Assembly (NCBI GenBank): GCA_013433145.1
Contig: CM024172.1
Span: forward strand, 12,636,553-12,700,552
Length of the DNA stretch: 64,000 nucleotides
Source of the DNA: Ascaris suum
Lineage: Eukaryota > Nematoda > Chromadorea > Rhabditida > Ascarididae
Direction of reading: 5' to 3'
In this document: positions 39,094 through 50,400 of the stretch, one piece after another
How positions within the stretch are numbered: position 1 is the stretch's first letter
Layout: every line of letters starts with the position of its first letter
The notes under the pieces: generated by a model
Databases searched by the model: none
What the model was told of the DNA's origin: nothing
What the model saw: only the letters and a program-made list of their open reading frames with translations
Translations under genes and position numbers: made by a program

Positions 39094-42000
39094 CTAAAAA
39101 AGGCAAAAAGCATCTGAGCCATTCCTATTTGCGAGAATTCCTAATAGATCATCCACATGCAGCAACCCTTCCCTTCAATTTTTTATAAACATCCTTTGCA
39201 ATAGAAATCCTCTTCCTGCATTGAGGTTTCTCCCTGATTGCGTGGACAACCTCTGACAATGAGCGTTCATCTATCTATCAGATAATGGCCATCAATATAT
39301 GGCAGTGCATTTATGCGTAATAGATATGTACAGCAATTTCACAATGCCATAAATTGTATCGCAATCGTTATTAGCGGTCACGATTATATTAGAGAAAAAA
39401 GATGTCACGCTGTCTTGTTCACTTCGCGCCTTTGCAAAACAATATGATTCCCACGCAAATGCGTTTGTTTTCATTCACTTTTTTTTCGCAAAATAGTTTT
39501 GACAACGATGTAATATATGGTTGTCGTGTTGGTACGCAGATATATTATTTTATTTGCTTATTCAACATGTATCACAGAGTAGAAATTTATGAAAGTTTTG
39601 ATGAACTTCTTAGTAAATAAACAAGGTTCATGGAGGCGAGAAATATACCCCAGAAATTGACGTGCATATATGAAAGTTCATCGTTTAATGTACAACAAGA
39701 AAATTAGCCAAAGTCAACGTTAGAAGATGGAGGGCATCATTTCGAGAAGAGATGGGAGGCATGCATTTTTTTTTTTGAATCGAATGGTGCAAAAAAGTTT
39801 CGTTAAGAGATCATTGTTTAGGAGAGGGGAAAGGTGCTCGATGCAGCAGTAAGTTGAAGTGTAAAAAAAAAATTGAAACTCGACAAGCGCTTATCTTCAT
39901 TCGATTCCTTCCACTCGAGCGTCTCGTTCTTTCGAATTTTTTTTTACTCGTTGCTTTCAACAACAGTTCTCAAATATTGCTTATTATGATCTATGTGAAC
40001 ATCTTAATAATACTCTCAAATAGGTGGTTTTTGAATTGATTCACTGATACCTTTCGTGACAACTATACTACTTATTTGACCATTAGTCCATTTATGGCCA
40101 TCTTCTTTGGCCATTACTCCTTTTTTGGACACTTTTCATCAAATTCTTTTTTTTTTGCTTCCTAAGTGAAAACCGTAAAGATTCGAAACGTGGTCTAATG
40201 TGTTATCTGATAGAGAATTTGGTTCCCTTCAGCAGTAAGACAAGTAGAACAAATAAATTGCATTAGATCATAATTACGTGTCTGCATTTCTAATGGTTTC
40301 AACACGACAAGTTCAAATTATAAAATTTAATGATTGTAGCTTACAAATATAGATATTCCATTCGACTGGATTTAATTTAATCCGCCACTTGATGAACATG
40401 TTTTACATGCGTTGGGCTCATCTTTTGCAGTTGACCTTCCTGTAATAGGTAGAAAATCATGCTAGAGGATTGATTGCTATACGCTCTTACATTTCCACTT
40501 ATCAGATCAGGCAACTTAATAAATTGCCAATAAATAATCACATATGCCCAAAACGTGCCGAAATTTTAGTCGCAACGGCTGTTCTTATAAATCTGAGGTT
40601 TCAAAAAAAAATTGCTTTCTCTTTGTGCTCGGTATTAAATGCGTCTCGATCAATGTCAAAAGCAACCGGATCGGTCGTAAACTACACGCCAATTTTAGGC
40701 ACACATAAATGTCTGTGACTTTCTCAATAGCTGATGGGTAATGAAAGTTGGTATAGGGGTTAACTTGATCGTGCACATAGCGCCTATAAATTTGCTGAAC
40801 GTCAGGTTCAGCGTTCTGTCACGTGAGACGTGGTAATAGATATTCACATACAGGCACATACAAACAAATACAGACGCACAATAACACAAAGACACAAGCA
40901 GACACACCGACACATGTACCTGCACACACGTGCACGCATATGCACACATACGCTATTTCTAATACCAGTTCTTTACAAACGTAAATCGGCAAATGCCCAT
41001 AAAAAACAAATTTGTCAAGGAGTTGTTCATATGATTCCTTCATTCTTACCGTTAAGTTGCTAGAATAAGCGCACTCATTTTATAGGTATTTTCGCATCCT
41101 TTAATTTCAAAAATGTCGAAGCTCATCGTCGATTCTCTTTGTTAATTTATATTAGTTTATTACTAATATGTTATTTCTATCTCTTTCTTCTGATAAAGAT
41201 TCATTTAGGACGATTATAAAATAATGTTGAATTTTTCGCATGCTCATCGGCGAGCATTTTTTAATGCTAGATACGACGGAATTTCCTCCTTGAATGTGCG
41301 TGCTTTTTAAACTATACTTTAAATTGAGTATTGAAAGTATTCTTCGATATTCATGCTACTCCTAAAGTCATATGCATTCGGCTTTTTATTCACGCAATAA
41401 CTTCTACCGAAAACTAGTTATGGCAGTTTTTTAACGGAATATACCAAATGAAGAAAACACTTTTTTGAGCAGATAGGTTTAGCTTGTAACGATGGGTTGT
41501 GAAGATTTCGATTTTTGCTTCGATAAGGAGCAACGAAGAATACTGGCGCCGGAAAGCCTCATAATAGCTGAATAATGCAAGTGCGATAACTCGGTCTCTT
41601 CAAAAACGATTGTAAAAAAAATATCGGGTGCAGCAATAAATACCTCAAATGTAAGCGTGATGTAGGCGTCGGTCCTTTCACGTGATGCTTTTTTTTCAAA
41701 TGCACTACCTTTCAGTCAAAGGAGGCGCTTGCAGAGTATGCTAATCGGTGCCTTCTTATCATCACGCTCTCGGGTGTTGTCCATAAAGCATGTACATTCC
41801 CACGTCTTTTTATGGTCTTTTCGGATCTTTTGCCGACATGCTGGCTGCTATTCGATTCGCAAGACCATGGAGCTATTTAATTCATAGATTGAATGCAACC
41901 TAAGTATTCATATACTTGCATCTTGTTAGTCATAGAATTGCGATTCGCTTTTTTATTTTTGCAACCAGCTCAAAATTTATTTATTCATATCATTTTCAAA

Positions 42001-43652
42001 TGCACATATTTTAAAGGAATATTAATCTATTATTTATATCAATTTTTCGATGACATCTAAAAAACATTATTGACGATGAAAAAGAAAGCAAATGTAAACT
42101 TTTACAGTATTAGTTTTAAACGTTGCAATCCCTCGAGAGTGCCGTATCCATTGTGCACGTTGAAGTGATCCAACGGAAATTATCCAAAATTGTTTCATAT
42201 GTACTTTTGCATTTAACCGGAGAATTCTCAGTTCAGAGATTTCTTTTTTTCATTTATTTAGCATTCACTGAGACCGTGGGAAAATTGGAGGCCATTGGAA
42301 GTTACATCGACTTTTTACAACTGTTAGTTTCTTTGATGGCTTTTGCCTCAACTTTTAGCTTTTATTAGGGATAAAAGGAAGAAGGGGAAACGGGAGGATG
42401 AGGATAGTGTAGGTCGCCGAACTCCTGATTTTAAATAAATCGATTCTGCTAGCTTCTCTGACATTTCTCTGTGCCGAATCGCTCGAAATTTGCGAAAAAT
42501 TGTAAAAGTTAGGAACGTTTAGAAAAGTTTCTCATCGTTCGAAGGACCGCCTTTGTTCTAGTACGTAGGGCATGCCATGGTTATCCAATATACTCACTCC
42601 CTCCCCGCTCGAATGCATACATCATTGCGCAGACGCATTTTCTGCATTCTAATTTCTTGTGCACCATGCCAGCACAGTAAACACTAGGGGTCGCCACACG
42701 TTTTTTCTAATATTATTGAAGAGGTCAGCGCCTCTTTAGTGGCACCATAACCACAATAGTTGGTAGGCTGCTGTTCGTTGGCAAAATATTTCTCATTATT
42801 AAAACAACCATTGAGCTTAGTTCCGATAGAGATTCACTCCCTATCATCTATAATCCCTAATGAAGCATATGTTTATGGTTATTCAAAGATTATGTCCGTT
42901 ATCTATTAGCATCTTCATTTCACTTACGATTATTCCGCTATCCATTAAAACGTTCATAGTTGCTGAGGTTACCGTACGAAGAACATCGAGCAATCTTGCT
43001 TTTATTTATGATTGCATCCATTGTCTTTGTTGAAAGGCACTCCGAAAATTGTCACTTCTTCGGCCTTTTTACTGGAATGTTTTAACCTGAATGATTTCCT
43101 ACCTTACTTCTAGGAAGTCTTGCAAACGTCGAGCATCTGTTCAGTTCTTCCACTACATTACCTCTGTTCTTATTAAAAATTCATTTTTGAATGACTTAAA
43201 AAATTCGAATTCTTGATATTAAAGGCGCATCAAAGTTGAATAATGCTATATTTGATGACAATGAACCTCATTGTTTTAGGTTCCCTTTGAAAGGAGAATC
43301 TTTCACCACACGGAGCTTTTGTAGATTCAACCACTGTTCACCGGAATAAGGAAGAACTTCAGAATAGAATGATTATAATAATCAACGAAAGATTGCTTTA
43401 CAAATCACCGAAAAAAGTAATGAAGGGCAGATTGATTTTGTGAATGTGAGTTTTCGACAAAGGGCAACGAGTTTGCTATTTTCCGACAATAGTTCGGCAT
43501 TCAACTGGTTATACCCTATCTCATGTGCACATCACTCACTCTAAAAGATATACATAGTACAACAATTCAGAAAATGTCTACATGAAACTAGTAAAACATA
43601 GAAAAGTGCTGTGATTAAGGCGGGAATGAAAACCAGTTGAACAAACGCTTAC
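39094..43652. other. Stretch without a supported exon
   Basis: Several 60-84 codon frames occur on both strands, most over the CA-rich repeat. Around 40079-40131 the motif TTTGRCCAT or TGGCCAT recurs three times. If the minus-strand signal-peptide exon at 43653-43800 is real, part of this stretch should be its intron. Confidence 0.4.
40843..40950. repeat. Degenerate CA-rich repeat
   Basis: Decayed ACACAY-type hexamers (ACATACA, ACACAAAGACACA, GCACACACGTGCACGC, GCACACATACG) run for about 110 bp. They produce cysteine/valine-rich artefact frames on the minus strand. Confidence 0.85.
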
Positions 43653-43800
43653 CTGCAAACGATGCCTCCTCACCTGTACTACGCAAATTATTGACGAGGT
43701 AGAAATTACCTACGGATCTTCTCAGCTCAGCTGCACCTTCGCAAAAAAGAAGCGAAGTCCAAAAACAAATACATATGATGGTCGATTGGAAAAAATTCAT
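43653..43800 (-). CDS. Probable first exon of a secreted peptide precursor
   Basis: The minus-strand ATG at 43800 begins a typical signal peptide (MNFFQSTIICICFWTSLLFC), followed by EGAAELRR, where a cleavage site near EGA and a dibasic RR are visible. The exon ends at TTTGCAG|GTAAGC, a canonical donor, after 49 codons plus one base. An alternative strong donor, ACAG|GTGAGG, lies 30 bases earlier. Signal peptide plus dibasic site recalls neuropeptide or hormone precursors, but that is inference. The next exon was not identified. The minus-strand candidates at 38987-39093 and 35224-35544 (in its longer frame) have mismatched phases. The phase-1 frame at 35544 would fit but lies 8 kb away. A plus-strand signal-peptide frame starts 144 bp away in the opposite direction. 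Confidence 0.45.
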
Positions 43801-43944
43801 CCGGCTAATAATGAGCACTTTGATGTCATTGTTAGAACTTGCGCTTCTATTATAAGAATGGAATCTTTCATGTGGCTGAAAGAACAGCAAATGTTGAAAA
43901 ACATTTCAGTGATTTGGACGAAATTATTGCTTCTATCCACCTCT
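43801..43944. promoter_or_regulatory. Possible shared promoter of two divergent frames
   Basis: This 144-bp interval separates the minus-strand ATG (43800) and the plus-strand ATG (43945), both of which begin signal peptides. It contains CTATTATAAG near 43849, which reads TTATAATAG on the other strand, a TATA-like element about 50 bases from the minus-strand ATG. If both frames are genes this would be a bidirectional promoter. No other element is evident. Confidence 0.2.
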
Positions 43945-44299
43945 ATGAATTCTCTATTAATAAATATTCTTTTTAAAACTCCTATTCTTATTAATATCCC
44001 ACAAAAATGCCGAGTTTCTTATTAATAAATGGCAAACATTTCGAAGCAATAAGTTTGCTTTTGTAGATGGCCATTACAAAACGAAATCATACTCGAAGAG
44101 TCATTACGAAAGACTGTTACAAACTTCCGGTCGGCATGTTTGCTTCTTGAAAACTCAAAATGCTGATCCAAATGAAACCAACGACAAATATTTCGACATC
44201 TATGGAGGAATGGAAAAGAGACGCCACAGATTTGGCTATCAAGGTCGATATGAATACGAAAGGATTGATCTGCTTGCGCTCCTCAGCTGCAGCCTATAA
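43945..44299 (+). pseudogene. Possible secreted-protein gene with one-base frameshift
   Basis: The ATG at 43945 starts MNSLLINILFK in one frame. From 43964 the next frame is open without a stop to a TAA at 44297-44299 and begins with a hydrophobic stretch that would continue a signal peptide. The two frames abut at the T5A4 tract at 43970-43978, where one extra base would explain the break. The long frame has good coding character: balanced residues, codons ending in C and G, and segments such as FAFVDGHYKTKSYSKSH, DKYFDIYGGMEKRRHRFGYQ and GRYEYERIDL. It carries two Cys in the mature part and is basic. No family is recognised. It could be a pseudogene, an assembly error in a homopolymer, or an exon starting inside the frame. 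Confidence 0.35.
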
Positions 44300-46857
44300 G
44301 GGAGAAGGGACGACGGGTCGGACAGTTTTGTTATTCCTTTTCTTAACGATGTTCTCAGATTCTGAGGGTAAGGAACACCAGGCTGCAAATGGATCTTCAA
44401 AAATCGAGCGATCTGCAAAAACCTTCTCATTCTCGTACCTCTATCGATCGTGTCTGGTAATCCGTACTTCCCGCAGATGATCTATACTAGCGACAACACT
44501 TCTCCCCGCACTCTCTTCTCTCCTACCGCTTTATTTCGAGAATCACCGTTGTTACTGCCGCATATATTCTCACTTCTTTCTCTTCATCTTCCTCCATCTT
44601 CATGCTAATCTCCCTGGTTGTTCTTCATCTTCTCTAAACCGTGATTTCCATTTTTCAATTTTTGGAGTGCGGCTCAATGAGGGCTTGATTACAAATAATA
44701 CAATCATGTTTCTTACATTCGATGCTGTTGGCATAGTGTCACAATACAGTCAATACATCGGAAAACATAGAATAAATACTGCGCAAAACACGCTATCATT
44801 CATAAAAGCCGATGAACTGATCAAAGCATCAAAGTTCACCTTATCAGTTTAGGAGTCATCAAGGCGATAGAGAGACTTTTTTTTCTTGTAGAAAAGAATG
44901 AAAAAAAATTTTTTTTTGACATAGCCACGGTGCTCATTAAAACTATAGACGCTCGAATATACTCCTATCTCAATACATTTCCTCCTTTGAGCAGAATTAT
45001 GTCCTCCACATTTGAAAATTCTGTCTTCCTTTCTTACGAAGATAACATTCATACGCCTAAAATTCAAGCTCAGCTTCTTCCCATTAGTGCGAAATTGAAT
45101 TCGAGGTTTTATGGTACATCCAATAGTCTGTCATTGCCTTGACATTTTGCTCATTGACAACGTCCATTGCAATACAAAAAAAAAAATTCACTGAGATATG
45201 ATCCTAAATTGCATAAAGTATATCCCTTTGTTAGTTTCACAGGATTGTTGGCAAGGTCCCAGTATTCTTCACTCAATTTTTAAGACGAATGGTGCTTCTG
45301 TCGCTCAGTAGAATCTTCCGATTTCTCGTTTAGTTGCAACTTTGTGGTCACTGTTTTTGCTTCATTATTAACAGTGCTTTTATTAAGTCATAGTTATACT
45401 GCTTCCCAATTGGTGACACTTCACACCTTATGGGTTTCGTGACACCTCACAGCCTATTAGCTTAACTTGATTTACTTTCTGGATTTCCGAATAGTTGTAG
45501 TCCTTGATTTATGTCGACCCGACACTCTTCTTCTCAACATTTTGACAAGTCGCTGTTATGTGAAAAGAGCTCACAAATGAAATGCTGCAATTGAAACTTA
45601 TATGTGAAATTGAAGCGAGGCAAGATCAAGCAGGGAACATGGCTAGTATGCAAAAAAAAAGAGGAATCCAACTTTCCGGCGTTTTTGTGCAATAAAAGCG
45701 ATGGATATAAAAATGATTGAATATAATTCATTGAAGGGATCAAAAATATTCATGGAATAATCCAACAAATAACCAACTGATGAACAAAATAAATTCATCT
45801 ATGCTGCTTGATTCAATCTTAGTTATTTTGTGATGATTGAAATTTCGAATAAGAAATATTTGTTTTAAAAAAAAACTAATTGAAAAAATAGTCAAGTTCG
45901 AATTAAATGAAAAGCGCCAACATCTTTTTTTTTTTTCTTTTGCGATAGAATATTCTTGTTATTTTCTTTAGCGATTAGCCAACAATTGTTTGCGCGTCCG
46001 ATTTTGACTTCCGAATGTATCTAATGCTTACTAACACTTGTGCTTCTGAAATGAGTCAATCGAAAAAAAAGAGACGAAATTTGGAATTTTTCCAACATTT
46101 TTGACAACTATTCTGAACATGCGGAATTATTAGAAAATTTTCATAATAATAACTAATTTCGTTGATATATTCTTATTTATTGTCAGAGAGAAACTTTCAT
46201 TTAGAATGTGGCATAATTAAGGTTTTTATAAGTAATCGTTCCTTTCGTACCGTGACAAAAAAATAGATTGATGAGCAAAATGGACGTTCAAATCACTGAA
46301 ATGCTCACATTATTCAACAATTCCAGCAATCATCTCTTTTAGTATTCAACAGCAATTATTTTATTATACATTGTTGCATATTTTAAAGAAAAATGAATTT
46401 ATTTTTCATTTATAGTGAAAATATTTAGAGATTTTCAGCGATGATCAATAAATATAACTTTGTTCATTGAAAAAAAAAATTTCAAAAATTAACACTAAAA
46501 GATCTCAGTTTAAAAATTATGGAGAATATAGAGGAAAGAACTTTCCATGAAAATAAAATAGCAATTGAAATTAGAAATCATAAAGTTTAGTTATCTATTA
46601 CGCAAAAAAGAGAATAGCATAGTCATGAATATTTGAAATTATTCTAGCATCTAGTTGATCAAATTGAATTTTAAATGCGTATAGTGATTTGCATGCAATG
46701 AATAGTATACTATTGAATTTTCATTTATTAATTTAACTAATCATATTCGCCCCATTCTATCGAAGCAGATATTATTGGATGTTTCTGAATTTTTATGAAT
46801 ATCAAAATGCCATAATGATCTCATTTTGTGATCGCATCAAACTGAGTGAATTTCTCT

Positions 46858-46870
46858 AGGTCAAAGGTCG
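46858..46870 (+). promoter_or_regulatory. DR1-type nuclear receptor site
   Basis: AGGTCA-A-AGGTCG is a direct repeat of the AGGTCA half-site with one base between, the DR1 arrangement bound by RXR, HNF4 and COUP-TF type receptors in animals. The last base deviates. There is no gene next to it. Confidence 0.35.
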
Positions 46871-47161
46871 AAGATATATCTGCATCGAATCCTAAGAGGC
46901 GAATAATGTGATTATTTCAATACTAAACACTGTTAGCGAGCGCCCTCTTCGCTTAAAATAGGTCAACATTTTTGCGTTTTCTTAGAGAAAATTAGTCGAC
47001 ATAAGTTGCTCTTGTTGTAATGTTATCCTTATATAGTTCACTAACTGATAGGACTGCAATCATATATTTATTGCATTAATTATCTCTTTTTCCATTTCTA
47101 TTATATTCTATTACTGTTCAACTTGATCGCTGCAACCAATTATTAGCAATCGATAATAATT

Positions 47162-47488
47162 TTAAGAAGTTTTAAACTTATGACTGCAAAGTGCTGCATA
47201 AAATTTCTCGTAATTCCTACTCATTGACTTTCCTAAATCGCACTTCGGAAACATTTCGCAACGGTTTCTTATAGGAATTGCTGAAAAACCCATACCACTA
47301 GCAGAAATTTTTCTCCCTTTAATAAACAATAGGTTATTATTGATTAGAAAAGTTGAGGAAATACTCATTCGATTCGCATAGTTACCCCTAAGTGCGTTGT
47401 TTCCTCTATGAGCTATCTTGAATGAAGCGTCCATCGCGAATACGATAGTTGAATCTCGTGGCATATCTACCTTAATTGATGCCACCAA
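47162..47488 (-). CDS. Unrecognised minus-strand open frame, 108 codons
   Basis: The frame opens at TTG and has an ATG nine codons in. It runs to a TAA with varied, protein-like composition: an early VDMPRDSTIVFAMDASFK segment and a C-terminal part with three Cys and several basic residues. The reading frame has no clear acceptor, and its only donor-like site (AGGG|GTAACT) is mid-frame. No family is recognised. It may be chance. Confidence 0.18.
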   Translation of the reverse strand: MVASIKVDMPRDSTIVFAMDASFKIAHRGNNALRGNYANRMSISSTFLINNNLLFIKGRKISASGMGFSAIPIRNRCEMFPKCDLGKSMSRNYEKFYAALCSHKFKTS

Positions 47489-50400
47489 TGCAATACGTCA
47501 TAAAAGAAATATTATAGATGCTTTCAAAAATGTAATTTAATAGCACTCAGCTATCTAAACAAAATGATTTGCAAGTGATATGTTTCGGTATTCTATGAAT
47601 GCATCTTTTGCCTAAAAAATGAAAATTAAATGAGGTGAAAGGGAGGAGAAAGCTGAACGGGAGATACTTTGCTCTCAGCCGTACTATATACGAGCGAAAA
47701 ACGTCTGCGACACAAGAGAGTGCAGAAATCCCCTCCTCCCCACTCCTCACCGATGTTGGACGTCCATGTAGATAGGCAAAGCATATTCTGGTATTAATTT
47801 GATTCAGTTTTTAAACATTTTCTACCATCAGGCGTGTAATAACGGCAGCTCATTTTGACTATATTCTAGAATATCGGCTTTTGCAGCATCTTCAAATAAT
47901 ACGATATTACTAGAATTAATGAGTCAGAATATGCTTCCAAAATATAATGAATGAATATTCGAGTGCGCGATATCATAAAATGAGTTGCTTGCAAATAAAA
48001 AAGCATAGTTTTCTAATGGAAGTGAAACTTCAAGAGTATTGTTGTGCACGATTTAAAAGGCTCTATAAGCGAGATGCTAACAATTTTAATCGTTCAAAAA
48101 TAAGATTTCTATAAAAATAGCATTAAAGTTGGTATTTTTGCACATCCTGTAAGGTAGCTCTCAACTCAAACAATGACTCAATTAAAACTGCTAATAGATG
48201 AGATTCTATTTGGAGGAACTCTTTTGAATTCCGAATAAAAAATTTCAGCGAAAGATTAGAATATTTCTCTAAGTTTTAAGAAAATTTCAAATGTAATCAT
48301 GAAATTAAAACCATAGAGATTGGTTTTATTGTTGCATTTAGTTACTGCATTCAGTCATGTGTGCGCTATGAACGTTTGCTAGGTACGGCTATAGATAAGA
48401 ATTCTATTTTTTTTCTTTGATTTATTTTGTTCTAATCAATATAAGCGAACGAAATATGATTGTAATTTAATCCATCTTCGAAATGTTATACATTCCTATT
48501 AATTATCTATGAGTTTAATTAATCATTATGAGCATTTATTTTCTATTTTATTATGCATTCATATCATTTTCATTGTTTAGTTGTGCTAAGCTGAGAAATT
48601 TACATCAATTCAACACTTGGACTAGCCTATATTCAAAAAAACGAATTGCTTTTTACATTCAATACGAATAAAAACATTGACTAATATTTCGTTGTGCGCG
48701 AATTACTTTTTTTTTCTCCATAGTATCATCTGTAATGACGATAAAAGTTATTTACTATTTCATTTTATTATTTAATATTTGATTGTGTTAAAAGAGCTTG
48801 CTAGAAGGGTGAGTCGAACAGCAAAAAATGCATTTGTTATAATGCGCTTATAAGACTCTAAGATAGATTTTACCGACTGCAGTTTAGCGTATTAAAAATG
48901 ATCGATGTTTTAATGAATTGAGCATATTTTCTCATCACAATATACCTCAATAAATCGATTTACTTTTGTGCTTATTAAACTTAATGATTCTCATGTACAA
49001 ATATACTAAATACGTCATATTGTCATTGATGTGTACATAGGAATAGGAAGAAAATAGTACAAGAGTGAGGGATTTAATTGTTGTTGTGCGCAACGAAACG
49101 GTTTACACTGCTCAGAAATCGAAGATTCAGTATTTATTAAGGAAATGATTTTCCCAGCGTCATTAATTTAATTTTCTGAAAGCTCTTTTATACTTTTCTC
49201 AGGCATATTTCTATCTGAAAGCTTCATTCAGCTTGTTGCAAAAAAGAATATTTTTATGCGATGAAAATTTTATTGTGTAATTATTCTTATCATAGATATG
49301 AACACGTTTTTCCAATTTTATTACATTTGATTGTGTGAAAACATTATTGAAACTTTGATATATTTGTAAAGCTACAAGCTAATTTCGTTTTATAATTCAT
49401 ATGCGTTAAGAAAATGGGAAATTTCCAATCAATAATTTGCATAACCGGTTGGTTACGTAGAAAAAAAAAAACGAAAAACTTGTTATCACTAGTTGGCTGA
49501 ATATTGATGCAGCTAGCTGCAGTAGTCGAACTGAATGCAAAGTCACCTACAGCTCTAGCCTCTTTTATATGAGTTATCATTAGCCTAATTGTGCCTTTAT
49601 TTGATACAAAAATGTCGTGATGGAAAATCGTTCAGCTTTTTTTGGCTAATTTAAACGTTTCTTAAAACGCAAACAATGCTCTTTTCCATAGAAGTGTTAG
49701 ATCGAAACCTGCATAGACAATGATATTTGCAATTCATCAACAAAATTTGTTGAGATTTTTTAGGTATCAGCGTAGAAATATACTTGTAAAGTGCCTAATC
49801 AAACTTGTTAATGAAAAAAAAAAATTGCCTAATATCAGTTGCAGTTGTCCACCAATATTGATCTCGTTCTGCAGAAATCATGAAAGGGAATGATACGACT
49901 GCAATGATTGTAGATAACCTTGGCCCTACAGGAAAGAGCAGGATGCAAAGGCCTCCGGGTTATTGAACATCTGACGTGTGAAAATCTAATATGATTTTTT
50001 CTATAAGAAGCGATTTTAGAAATCCTTATGGAAGTCTTCTATGATTCATTTCGAGGGGACGATCATTGGTAAGAGGGCTCAGTCTGCGCTTTTTCTATTA
50101 AGACTACGCTAGCCAAATATTGAAAGCTATATGTTTAGCTATAGCTAAAATACTTCACGATCGATATTTGAAAGATTCCGTCCAATTTCGTGACTTTTGA
50201 AGCTCATATCAGTGTCTGCCTCAAGATGGAAAGTCGGTATCTGCCGCTCCTTTCCTTAATAGAAACTATCCTTAACTGGTGACCCGTGGAATACTTTTCC
50301 TATGATCTTTCTCTAATCCCTATCTTATCATTTTTTGCCATTAGAAGAGAAAAGAATCTTCTAATTGTGAACTTTTCATTAAACGTCTAGTTCATTGAAG

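Noticed and set aside
40585..41043. Cysteine/valine-rich minus-strand frames
   Set aside because: They are translations of a degenerate CA repeat.
44160..44480. 106-codon plus-strand frame
   Set aside because: It overlaps the frame ending at 44299, which has better coding character. The second half is serine- and lysine-rich and unsupported.
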